32,463 nucleotides of DNA from Oscillospiraceae bacterium. Lineage in GTDB: Bacteria; Bacillota; Clostridia; Oscillospirales; Oscillospiraceae. The translations under genes and the position numbers were made by a program. Every line of letters begins with the position of its first letter. The first letter of the stretch is position 1. The stretch is from positions 1 to 32,463 of the forward strand of contig JAFUGY010000104.1 in NCBI GenBank assembly GCA_017469115.1. The letters are read 5' to 3'. The notes under the pieces were generated by a model, which was not told the origin of the DNA, searched no databases, and worked only from the letters and a program-made list of their open reading frames with translations. Positions 6,548 through 15,618 of the stretch are shown in pieces.

Positions 6548-7375
6548 TCACCGATTGAGGTGAAGAACTGTGCTAACCTCGTCGGCAAACTTCTCGGGAT
6601 TGTCACTCACCAGCATATGTGTGCTTTCCGGGAAGCACACTGCCCTGTAAGGGGAAACGACATGCTCTTTGTACCAATCGGCAAGAGCAGGCGGGAAGAG
6701 GGAACCGGGCTCGGCATAAAAATAGGTGACCGGCACCGTAATCTGCCCGACAATCGGACGATTATCCTGGGTTTTCATGGATGCCGCCAGACTTTTCAGC
6801 GTGGCTTCGTCGCAGGTGGCAAGTTTCTCCTCCAGAGGCTTCTTCAGGAGGAAGCCGGGGATTTTTTTCAGCTTCGGGACAGCGCCAACGGCGAATTCCT
6901 TGTACAGGGAATAAAAATTCTTCCCCGCATCCCGCTCCATATCTTCCTTTGTGTACTTCCCCTGATAGAGACCAAGCTTCCATTCTTCATCATTGAGCTG
7001 TTTGGGCGTCATGTCACAGAGGATAATCTGCTTCAGGGCAGAGCAGCCATAGAGCCGGACATAGTTGAACACAACTCCGGCGCCCATGGACCATCCCAGA
7101 AGGGTGATATTGGAAAGCGAAAGGCCCTGAATGATTTCATTCAGATCGCCGGCAAGGGTTTCCATGGTAGGGTTTTGCCCTGTGGTTTTTTTGCTCTCTC
7201 CATGCCCCCGATGATCATAGATTATGCATCTGGCCTGATTTTGGAGGGTTTCCACCGGCTCGGAATAGACTTCATGAGAGCTTGTCCAGCCGTGCATCAT
7301 GATCAGGGTATCCGGCCCCTGTCCCCTGTCCTCATAATAGAGTTGCTCGCCGCTGCTCAGTGTAAAGTAGCTCAT
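6548..7375 (-). CDS. alpha/beta hydrolase
   Basis: A 275-residue protein of the alpha/beta-hydrolase fold. Oxyanion region MMHGWTS (27-33), strand and turn YDHRGHGES (53-61), nucleophile elbow GWSMG (Ser96) and catalytic His in ESTHML (about 253) are all visible. The frame opens at 7423, but ATG at 7375 is preferred: an AAAGGAA site precedes it and MSYFTLSSGEQLYYEDRG is the usual start of such hydrolases. There is no signal peptide, so it should be cytosolic. It lies 68 bases downstream of the FAD subunit and before a strong terminator, so it is probably the last gene of the molybdenum hydroxylase operon. The substrate (ester, lactone, amide or halide) is unknown; co-transcription hints at a step in the same catabolic route. 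Confidence 0.85.
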   Translation of the reverse strand: MSYFTLSSGEQLYYEDRGQGPDTLIMMHGWTSSHEVYSEPVETLQNQARCIIYDHRGHGESKKTTGQNPTMETLAGDLNEIIQGLSLSNITLLGWSMGAGVVFNYVRLYGCSALKQIILCDMTPKQLNDEEWKLGLYQGKYTKEDMERDAGKNFYSLYKEFAVGAVPKLKKIPGFLLKKPLEEKLATCDEATLKSLAASMKTQDNRPIVGQITVPVTYFYAEPGSLFPPALADWYKEHVVSPYRAVCFPESTHMLVSDNPEKFADEVSTVLHLNR

Positions 7376-7443
7376 CAAACAGTTCCTTTCTTTTTTGTTA
7401 CCGGTTTCATGAAACGGAATCATCCATGATTCTGTTTTTCTTT

Positions 7444-8262
7444 TCAGATTCCGAATTTGGACAGGAAGGCGTCCAGAAGATTCATGCAGACCTGTTTTCG
7501 GTATTCTGCGCTGACGCGCCCCTTTGTGAGCATCATGCGCTCATCATATGCCTTGAGATATTCAGGCTTCAGGTGTTTTGCTTCTTCAAACGTCTTTCCG
7601 ATGAGCATTGCTTCCAGATCCTTATAGCGCAGAACGGTATCTGCCACCGCGCCGAAGGCCGCGGAAAGCTTTGTAATCCGGCCATCTGCACTGTCGAAAA
7701 CCCCGGCAAAGGACACTCTGGAAATTGCCAGTGCATTGCGGCCGCCGACTTTTTCATAAGCATACCGGTCGAGACCGTGTTTCGGCAACAGCACTTCGGC
7801 AATCAGCTCATCCTTTCTGAGATCGAGCTTCTTGCGGCCGAGATAAAACCCGTCAACGTTTACGATGCGCTCTCCAATTGCTGAGACAAGGCGCAGCTTC
7901 GCATCTGCAGCAAATTCCACCACAACCGTGTCCGCTTTCGCAGAGCCGTTGCCGAGATTTCCGCCAAAGGTGCCTGCATTGCGAATGGCAGGGGCAGCAA
8001 TGCGGGAAACCGCTTCTTTCATCAGCATGGGCACGTTGGGGTCTGCAAGCGCTTCGGTAAAGGTTACGGCAGCGCCGATGCGGATTTCTTCCTCATCTAC
8101 GCGGATCTGCCTCAGCTCCGGGATTTTATTCAGAAAGAGGTATTCCGCATTTTTACGGTTTTCCACCATGAGATCGGTACCGCCGGCATAAGGGATGATA
8201 TCGCGCTCTGCCAGTATTTCAAGCGCTTCCTTCAGAGTGGAAGGCACAACTCCGTTTACCAT
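7444..8262 (-). CDS. FAD-binding subunit of a molybdenum hydroxylase (xanthine dehydrogenase family)
   Basis: A 272-residue protein with the FAD_binding_5 signature AGGTDLMV near residues 26-33 and the family motif AIRNAGTFGGNLGNGSAKAD, followed by the CO-dehydrogenase-flavoprotein C-terminal part. It passes electrons from the iron-sulfur subunit to the acceptor. Length (about 270-290) is normal for a separate FAD subunit. Its ATG at 8262 overlaps the end of the iron-sulfur subunit gene by 7 bases, which implies translational coupling. Xanthine dehydrogenase is the commonest function, but nicotinate, purine or other N-heterocycle hydroxylases share the same subunit, so the substrate is left open. 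Confidence 0.88.
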   Translation of the reverse strand: MVNGVVPSTLKEALEILAERDIIPYAGGTDLMVENRKNAEYLFLNKIPELRQIRVDEEEIRIGAAVTFTEALADPNVPMLMKEAVSRIAAPAIRNAGTFGGNLGNGSAKADTVVVEFAADAKLRLVSAIGERIVNVDGFYLGRKKLDLRKDELIAEVLLPKHGLDRYAYEKVGGRNALAISRVSFAGVFDSADGRITKLSAAFGAVADTVLRYKDLEAMLIGKTFEEAKHLKPEYLKAYDERMMLTKGRVSAEYRKQVCMNLLDAFLSKFGI

Positions 8263-8729
8263 AGCCCGCTCCCTTCCTCGGCTGCCTGTTTGACAGCGTT
8301 TACAATGGCATTATAACCCGTACAGCGACAGAGGTTTCCGGAAAACCCTTCCCGGATTTTCTCTTCATCCGGGTGCGGATTTTTGGAGAGCAGAGCCTCG
8401 GCTGCCAGCAGCATACCGGGCGTGCAGAACCCGCACTGTACAGCGGAAACGCTGCCGAAGGCCTTCTCCAAAACAGCGAATCGCTCCGTTTCGCGAAATC
8501 CCTCCAAGGTGACAACATCGGCACCTTCCACCGCGCCCATGGCAACGCAGCAGGAATTATAAAGGGTATGATTGATCAGCACGCTGCAGGCGCCGCATTC
8601 TCCTTCTTTGCATCCGCATTTCACGCTTGTGCAGCGGAAGATCTCGCGCAGCACATCCAGGAGCCGGTCTGCTGCGCTGCCGGTGTAGGTGACTTGCCTG
8701 CCGTTGAGCACAAATTGAATGGCATCCAT
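8256..8729 (-). CDS. [2Fe-2S] iron-sulfur subunit of a molybdenum hydroxylase
   Basis: A 157-residue protein with both 2Fe-2S clusters. The plant-ferredoxin-type cluster uses Cys40, Cys45, Cys48 (CKEGECGAC) and Cys60. The second, alpha-helical cluster uses Cys99 and Cys102 (CGFC) with Cys134 and Cys136 (LCRCTGY). All eight ligands are present. It relays electrons from the molybdenum centre to FAD. It starts 1 base after the stop of the large subunit gene and overlaps the FAD subunit gene at its 3' end, so the three subunits should be made together. Length is typical (about 155-165). Confidence 0.92.
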   Translation of the reverse strand: MDAIQFVLNGRQVTYTGSAADRLLDVLREIFRCTSVKCGCKEGECGACSVLINHTLYNSCCVAMGAVEGADVVTLEGFRETERFAVLEKAFGSVSAVQCGFCTPGMLLAAEALLSKNPHPDEEKIREGFSGNLCRCTGYNAIVNAVKQAAEEGSGLW

Positions 8730-8730
8730 C

Positions 8731-10860
8731 TCAGATTCCCTCCTTTTCGATCACAGAGAGAACATCCTCTGCCGTAAACGGAATATGATGAAGGCTTTTG
8801 CCTCCCATGGCCTGTTCCACTGCTTCCAGAAAAGCAGCCGGAGCACCGACCAGAGGCAATTCCCCGGCGCCTTTCGCTCCGTAAGGGCCATAGGGGAATT
8901 TTTCGACATGCAGGATACACTGAAGATTCGGGACGTCCTGCGCCGTAGGGATCAGATAATCGGAAAACGAATGGTTGCGGATGCGACCTTTGGCATCATA
9001 ATCCATCTTTTCCATGGAGGAGTAGCCTATCCCCTGAAGGAAGCCTCCCTCCAGCTGGCCTATCACAATGTTCTCATCGATCGGCGTGCCGACATCAAAA
9101 CTCCCGTAGGCGCCAAGCACTCTGATAAAGCCGGTGAGGGTGTCAACCTCCACTTCAATGGCGTTGACTGCCCAGGCATAGGTCGGATAGGCGTCACCCG
9201 TGACGGTGCTGAGGTCGAACGGGATCAGATAATCCGGATGCCGGTAGTGCTCTTCCACTTCCTGCTCTTCCCCATCAACCCATTCCCTGCGCAACTTTTC
9301 GGCTGCACGGCGCAGCAGTTCCCCGACCACCATGATGGAACGGGAGGCAACCGTCGGGCCGGAGTCGGCAACGCGAGCGGTGTCGGGATGGTTGCAAATA
9401 ATCCTGTCCATCGGAAGATTCAGCTCATGGGCGACTATTTTTGAGAAGGTGGTACGAACCCCCTGCCCGATATCCCCGCTGGCTGCCAGAATTTCCACGG
9501 TACCGTCTTTATACTTTCGCAGTTTCGCCACCGCTTTGATGATATCGCGCTCCCCGGAGCCGGTAAAACCGGCGCCATGAAACAGCAACGACATGCCGAT
9601 GCCGCGGCGAAAACGCCCAGACTGAGGGAGCCCATATGCCTTTCGCTTTTCCCGATAATTACAGACTTTATCGAGTTCTTCTATCATGGCGGGAATGGGG
9701 ACCGGATCATGATATCTGCCTCTGGTGGATGTGAAATCTCCCTGTTTGCTGCAATGCGCTTCCTTGAAGGCAAGGGAATCCACACCGAGATCACGCGCGA
9801 TATGGTCCATCATCATTTCCACTGCAAAGAAAGTCTGCGGGGCACCGAAACCGCGATATGCACCGGAAGGCGTGGTGTTGGTTTTCACCGCTCTGCCGCG
9901 TATGTGAAGATTGGGAACCTGATAAATGCCGGGAGAGGCAATGATGCCGCGCTGCAGCACAACCGCAGAGAGGGTTGAATATGCACCGGCATTGAAGATG
10001 ACATCAATGTCCATCGCAGTGATTCTGCCGGACTTCACGGCAACCCGATAACGGCACAGGGAGGGGTGACGCTTGGAAGAATATTCCATATCCTCCCGCC
10101 GATCAAACACACAGCGCACGGGTTTCCCGCATTTGTGGGCAGCTACCGCCACCTGACTGCCGAGAATTGACGGAAATGCCTCTTTGCCGCCGAATGCACC
10201 GCCGGTTACGTCCTGCATAATATGAACGCCTTCCGGACCGCAGCCAAGCACGCGCGCCACAGCATTGCGGATATAAAAGATGCACTGCGTTGACCCGTGA
10301 ACAAACATGCGCCCATCGGATTCCGGCTGCGCCATCATCCCCTGGGGTTCCAGATATGCCTGCTCCTGGTAGCCGGTTTCAAATTCCTCGTCATAGATTT
10401 TGTCCGCCTCGGCAAATGCCTTTTCCACATCGCCGTGGCCATAAGCATAATCAAAGAAACTTTGCGTCGCCCTTCGCAGATCAAGCACAGGTTCCAGCTC
10501 CTCGTACTCGACAAGGCATGCATCCCGCAGGGATTCCACGATTTTCTCCTCGGGGCCGCACAACATGGCAATCGGTTCTCCAATATACTCAACGGTTTCC
10601 CGACAGAAAACAGGGGTGTCATCCAGGACGATGTTGACATTGTTATCGCCCGGGACATCTTTCGCATCCACATAGAAATATCCTTCCGGAAGCTCAGGCA
10701 CAGTAACCTTCACCACTCTGGCGCGTGCCACCGTTGCATGAAGCAGCTTGCCGAAAAGCACGCCTTCGGAGGGGTAATCCGCAACATAGATACTGCGGCC
10801 GGAGGCTTTTTCAGCATGATCTTTTTTAACGACACTTTGGCTGATGGTATTGATTATAAT
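8731..10860 (-). CDS. molybdenum-binding large subunit of a molybdenum hydroxylase; apparent non-AUG start
   Basis: Large catalytic subunit of the xanthine dehydrogenase/aldehyde oxidase family, about 709 residues from the proposed start. Visible motifs: GGAFGGKE (cofactor loop), AYRGFGAPQ (substrate/cofactor Arg) and KGAGELPLVGAPA, which carries the catalytic Glu. The first ordinary start codon in frame is GTG at 10761, but the 30-odd codons upstream encode the conserved N-terminus SVVKKDHAEKASG..YVADY. Between that and an in-frame TAA (about 40 bases before the proposed start) there is no ATG, GTG or TTG. An AAGGAGA site (10865-10871) points to ATT at 10860 or ATA at 10857. A TTGATT-17-TATAAT promoter lies just upstream. 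Substrate unknown; xanthine or another purine is the default guess. Selection, sequencing error or a true rare start all remain possible. Confidence 0.85.
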   Translation of the reverse strand: MIINTISQSVVKKDHAEKASGRSIYVADYPSEGVLFGKLLHATVARARVVKVTVPELPEGYFYVDAKDVPGDNNVNIVLDDTPVFCRETVEYIGEPIAMLCGPEEKIVESLRDACLVEYEELEPVLDLRRATQSFFDYAYGHGDVEKAFAEADKIYDEEFETGYQEQAYLEPQGMMAQPESDGRMFVHGSTQCIFYIRNAVARVLGCGPEGVHIMQDVTGGAFGGKEAFPSILGSQVAVAAHKCGKPVRCVFDRREDMEYSSKRHPSLCRYRVAVKSGRITAMDIDVIFNAGAYSTLSAVVLQRGIIASPGIYQVPNLHIRGRAVKTNTTPSGAYRGFGAPQTFFAVEMMMDHIARDLGVDSLAFKEAHCSKQGDFTSTRGRYHDPVPIPAMIEELDKVCNYREKRKAYGLPQSGRFRRGIGMSLLFHGAGFTGSGERDIIKAVAKLRKYKDGTVEILAASGDIGQGVRTTFSKIVAHELNLPMDRIICNHPDTARVADSGPTVASRSIMVVGELLRRAAEKLRREWVDGEEQEVEEHYRHPDYLIPFDLSTVTGDAYPTYAWAVNAIEVEVDTLTGFIRVLGAYGSFDVGTPIDENIVIGQLEGGFLQGIGYSSMEKMDYDAKGRIRNHSFSDYLIPTAQDVPNLQCILHVEKFPYGPYGAKGAGELPLVGAPAAFLEAVEQAMGGKSLHHIPFTAEDVLSVIEKEGI

Positions 10861-10864
10861 CAGA

Positions 10865-10871
10865 TCTCCTT
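10865..10871 (-). promoter_or_regulatory. ribosome binding site that places the Mo-subunit start upstream of GTG 10761
   Basis: AAGGAGA on the minus strand, 4 bases before ATT (10858-10860) and 7 before ATA (10855-10857). It is the only strong site in the region and lies about 100 bases upstream of the first ordinary start codon, so it supports a non-canonical initiation codon. Confidence 0.6.
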
Positions 10872-10910
10872 TCCTGTGTTTTTGTTATTCGCTAAATGAA
10901 AATTGTCATT

Positions 10911-10939
10911 ATTATATAAGAAGCTTCTGCAAAAATCAA
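10911..10939 (-). promoter_or_regulatory. sigma-A-type promoter of the molybdenum hydroxylase operon
   Basis: On the minus strand TTGATT (10934-10939), a 17-base spacer and a perfect TATAAT (10911-10916). Transcription would start around 10904, leaving a 40-base leader before the proposed start. The remaining intergenic DNA to 11085 is A/T-rich, with a TTATTTTT/AAAAATAA dyad near 10990-11012. Weak -10-like boxes (TATAAG 11037-11042, GATAAT 11042-11047) could serve the plus-strand gene, but no -35 box is convincing there. Confidence 0.75.
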
Positions 10940-11085
10940 TATGGCTGCTGATATGGCATTATCGATATTCCAAACTACTGCTCTAAAAAAATTTATTTTT
11001 TCAAAAATAAAAAAAGTAATTTTCGTTTTTTCGCCGTATAAGATAATAAGAGAAATGGTTCGAGAGCCGAAAGGAGGGTTCCGCT

Positions 11086-12090
11086 ATGTCGTGTCCGAGA
11101 GAAGAACGTGAAAAACTGGAGCATGTGATGATCGGCCCATACGGTGTTCTTGCCGATTCATCCCGTGGCCGCAGAATTGAGGAGGAAGAATGTTCGATTC
11201 GCACCTGCTTCCAGCGTGATGTCGACCGGATCACACATTCCAAGTCCTTCCGCAGGCTCAAGCACAAAACCCAGGTTTTTCTTCAGCCCGAAGGAGACCA
11301 TTATCGCACACGCCTGACGCACACGCTGGAGGTTACCCGCCTTGCAAGAACGGTTGCGCGTGCGCTACGGCTGAATGAAGATCTGGTAGAAGCTATCGCC
11401 CTCGGGCATGATCTCGGGCATACACCCTTTGGCCATGCAGGAGAACGCGCATTGAACCGTATTTTTTCAGAAGGGTTTAAACATTACGAGCAAAGCCTGC
11501 GTGTTGTTGATTATCTGGAGCGTGGAGGGCGCGGCTTGAATCTGTGCTACGAAACCCGCATGGGTATTCTCAACCATACGCTCGGAGCCCCGGATGACAC
11601 CTGTGAGGCCACGGTTGTCCGTTTAAGCGACAGAGTTGCCTATATCAATCATGATCTGGATGATTCCATCCGGGCCGGCATCATCACGGAATATGACGTT
11701 CCGGAGCGGATTCGGGATGAATGCGGATCCCGAAACAGCGAGCGTATCGACACCTTTGTCAAAGATCTGGTTGAAAACAGCAGGGACGGGAAGATTTCCT
11801 TTTCTCCGCATATGCAGGAAACCTTTGACTTTTTCCATTCTTACATGTATTCCGATATTTATGTAAACCCAGTTGCCAAAAGTGAAGAGAGCAAAGTAGA
11901 CGGTATTATTGAAAAGCTCTTCCAGTATTATTCCTCTGATCCCGGGAGGCTGCCGGAAGAATATGCCGCCATTGCTTTGCTGGAAGGCCCCCAGCGTGCT
12001 GCCTGTGACTATATCTCCGGCATGACGGACGGGTACGCGATGGAGAAATACAGTGAACTGTTTATTCCCTTTGCTTGGACGGTGAAATAA
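11086..12090 (+). CDS. dgt: dGTPase-like HD-domain deoxynucleotide triphosphohydrolase
   Basis: A 334-residue HD-superfamily protein. The metal and catalytic residues are visible: RLTHTLEV (His79), GHDLGHTPFGHAGE (His108-Asp109) and SDRVAYINHDLDD further on. N-terminal FRRLKHKTQVFLQPEGDHYRTRLTHTLEV is the classic signature of the dGTPase-like family. It is expected to hydrolyse dNTPs to the deoxynucleoside and triphosphate, affecting dNTP pools; its exact nucleotide preference cannot be read. ATG follows AAGGAGG at 8 bases. It is the first gene of a dgt-dnaG-rpoD operon, a common order in Clostridia; only 2 bases separate it from dnaG. It is shorter than the roughly 500-residue enterobacterial Dgt, as is usual for Firmicutes-type homologues. 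Confidence 0.9.
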   Translation: MSCPREEREKLEHVMIGPYGVLADSSRGRRIEEEECSIRTCFQRDVDRITHSKSFRRLKHKTQVFLQPEGDHYRTRLTHTLEVTRLARTVARALRLNEDLVEAIALGHDLGHTPFGHAGERALNRIFSEGFKHYEQSLRVVDYLERGGRGLNLCYETRMGILNHTLGAPDDTCEATVVRLSDRVAYINHDLDDSIRAGIITEYDVPERIRDECGSRNSERIDTFVKDLVENSRDGKISFSPHMQETFDFFHSYMYSDIYVNPVAKSEESKVDGIIEKLFQYYSSDPGRLPEEYAAIALLEGPQRAACDYISGMTDGYAMEKYSELFIPFAWTVK

Positions 12091-12092
12091 AA

Positions 12093-13831
12093 ATGTTCTC
12101 TGAATCGTTTTTGACAGAACTCGCCGACCGAAATGATATTGTGGATGTCGTCTCCGAATATGTTTCTCTCGGAAAACGAAGCGGCGCCAACTACTTTGGG
12201 CTCTGCCCCTTTCACAACGAAAAAACGCCGAGCTTTTCCGTCTCTCCCGAGAAGCAGATTTATTATTGTTTCGGTTGCGGGAAAGGCGGGGGCGTTATCA
12301 ACTTTATGATGGAGATTGAACAGCTCTCCTATCCGGAAGCAATCGAACGCCTTGCCAAACGCGCCGGCATTCCCGTTCCGGAACAGGAAAACGATGCTCA
12401 ATCCCGCAGGCGGGCACGCCTTTACGAAGTGAATAAAGCAGCCGCGCTCTATTTTCATGAACAGCTCAACACACCCGGCGGTGCCGGAGCACGGGAATAT
12501 ATCAACAAGCGGCAAATCTCGCGCAAAATGGCAACCTCTTTCGGCCTCGGTTATGCACCTGACAGCTACAGTGCATTTGAGCAGGCGATGCTGGCGCAGG
12601 GGTATACTTCTTCCGAGCTTGCATCTGCCGATCTGATCCGGCCCGGCAGCAAAGGCGGAACTTATGCCACCTTCCGGAATCGGCTGATGTTCCCCGTCAT
12701 TGACGTTCGCGGAAATGTCACGGGTTTTTCCGGCAGAATCATCGGTGACGGTGAGCCGAAATATCTCAACACAAAAGATACTCCGGTTTTCAGCAAAGGC
12801 AGGCTTCTTTTCGGGCTGAACCTTGCGCGGAAAAGCAAACGTGATTACATCATCCTTGTGGAAGGAAATGTTGATGTTGTAAGCCTGCACCAGGCAGGTT
12901 TTGACAGTGCCGTTGCCTCGCTCGGCACTTCCCTCACGAAAGAACAGGCGCAGCTGATCTCCCGGTACAAAAAAGAAGTTGTTCTCGCCTACGATAATGA
13001 CGGTGCAGGCCTCAAAGCCTCCCAAAGGGCTATCGACATCCTTGAAAAACTGGATGTAAAAGTGAAAGTGCTTCGTTGGGAAGGCGCCAAAGATCCGGAT
13101 GAGTACATCAAAACACGAGGCGGCGATGCTTTTCAAAATCTGATCGACCGTTCGGAATCTCAGATTGATTACCGCCTGATGAATATCAAGAAGAAATACG
13201 ACCTCACGGTGCCGGAACAAAAGGTCGATTTTCTGCATGAGGCAACAAAGCTGATTGCTACCTTTCCGGGCAGTGTGGAACGGCAGGTTTATGCCGTCCG
13301 TGTGGCGGAACAGGCCGGGATCATGGCAGATGCTGTTTCCAAAGAAGTGGAGCAGCAGCGAAAGCGGCTTTTGTCCGGTGCCAGACGGGAAGCGGAACGA
13401 AACAGCCGACCCGTCAACACGGCTCAACCGCAGGAGCGGTCTTTACGCTATGAGAATCTGCCTTCTGCCACCGCAGAAGAGGGCGTCATCCGGCTTCTCT
13501 ATCTGGAGCCGTCTCTATACCAAGAGGCCGAAGCTTCTCTCACCCGGGATGATTTTACTTCAGAAACACTTGGGCACATTTATTCTATTCTTCTGGAACG
13601 GATCCGGGCAAACCGGCCTGTCAACACAACCGTGCTGAGTGAAGCTCTTACCGGACCGGAAATGAATCTCCTCGTCAGCATTCTGAACAAACCCGAAAAT
13701 CTCTCCAACGCGAAAAACACCTTAAAAGACTATATCAAAACAATGAAAGATCAGCAGGAGCTCTCTCAGATTACCCCTGACCTTCGCTCTCTTGCCGATC
13801 AGCTGAAAAACAGCGGGAAAGGATACCGATC

Positions 13832-13835
<4 letters not shown>
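12093..13835 (+). CDS. dnaG: DNA primase
   Basis: A 580-residue primase that makes RNA primers for replication at the fork. The CHC2 zinc ribbon uses Cys38, His41, Cys59 and Cys62 ([20 protein letters not shown]). The TOPRIM catalytic core shows [13 protein letters not shown] (conserved Glu) and [11 protein letters not shown] (acidic pair). The C-terminal ~150 residues should be the helicase-binding domain. The frame is open back to a TTG at 12075, but ATG at 12093 gives the conserved N-terminus [20 protein letters not shown] and sits 2 bases after the dgt stop. No strong ribosome site is seen, so translation is probably coupled to dgt. It overlaps rpoD by 4 bases. Confidence 0.96.
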
Positions 13836-15151
<1,316 letters not shown>

Positions 15152-15222
15152 CAGCCGCATTCTCCCTTTATAAGGATACACAACTACTTGCAGAAAAGTT
15201 CTTTTTTCGAAGAAAATTTCTC

Positions 15223-15251
15223 TTGCAATCCACTTTCGGCTGTGTTAATAT
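15223..15251 (+). promoter_or_regulatory. promoter of rpmE
   Basis: TTGCAA (15223-15228), 17-base spacer, TAATAT (15246-15251), about 70 bases before the rpmE start. It makes rpmE transcription independent of the rpoD operon. Confidence 0.65.
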
Positions 15252-15319
15252 AAGCAAGCGTCTTGTAACTATGTCTTTTTCGGCACAATCAAGGCAGCAC
15301 ATGATTAGGAGTGAACATT

Positions 15320-15520
15320 ATGAAGGAAGGCATCCATCCCAACTATAAGCCCACCGTAATTAAATGCGCATGCGGCGCTGTATATGAAACCGGCAGCACC
15401 AAGCAGAATATCACCGTTGAAATCTGCTCCAAGTGCCACCCGTTCTACACAGGAAAACAGAAACTCGTCGATACGAGCGGCCGTGTTGATAAATTCAACA
15501 AGAAGTACGGCATTAAGTAA
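15320..15520 (+). CDS. rpmE: 50S ribosomal protein L31, zinc-binding type
   Basis: A 66-residue ribosomal protein with the conserved [11 protein letters not shown] start and the zinc ligands Cys16, Cys18 (CAC) and Cys36, Cys39 (CSKC), so it is the C+ (zinc) form. ATG at 15320 is preferred over an upstream GTG at 15311 because it gives the universal N-terminus and has AGGAG at a suitable distance. It is a single-gene unit with its own promoter and a strong terminator. Confidence 0.96.
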   Translation: MKEGIHPNYKPTVIKCACGAVYETGSTKQNITVEICSKCHPFYTGKQKLVDTSGRVDKFNKKYGIK

Positions 15521-15559
15521 TTTCGTTTCAGCAAGTAAGTTTTGCTACAGAATGATGAA

Positions 15560-15592
15560 AGAGACGTGTGTAAACAGCACGTCTCTTTTTTT
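15560..15592 (+). terminator. rho-independent terminator of rpmE
   Basis: A perfect 9-bp stem AGAGACGTG / CACGTCTCT (15560-15568, 15578-15586) with a 9-base loop and a run of seven T. The convergent addA gene ends at 15619 on the other strand. In that direction the same stem is followed only by TTTC, so it might act weakly for addA as well. Confidence 0.9.
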
Positions 15593-15618
15593 GCCTTTGA
15601 TCGAGGTTTTGGTTTGCG

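Noticed and set aside
10981-11047. Strong promoter for the dgt-dnaG-rpoD operon
   Set aside because: TATAAG and GATAAT are present but no acceptable -35 box lies at 16-18 bases, so it was not listed as a separate feature.
12009-13427. 472-codon open frame on the minus strand
   Set aside because: It lies antisense to dnaG, a certain gene with conserved catalytic motifs. The translated protein shows no recognisable domain and has no ribosome site; it is a shadow frame.
15152-15319. Regulatory RNA leader before rpmE
   Set aside because: No stable stem or known riboswitch-like core could be drawn; only a promoter was supportable.
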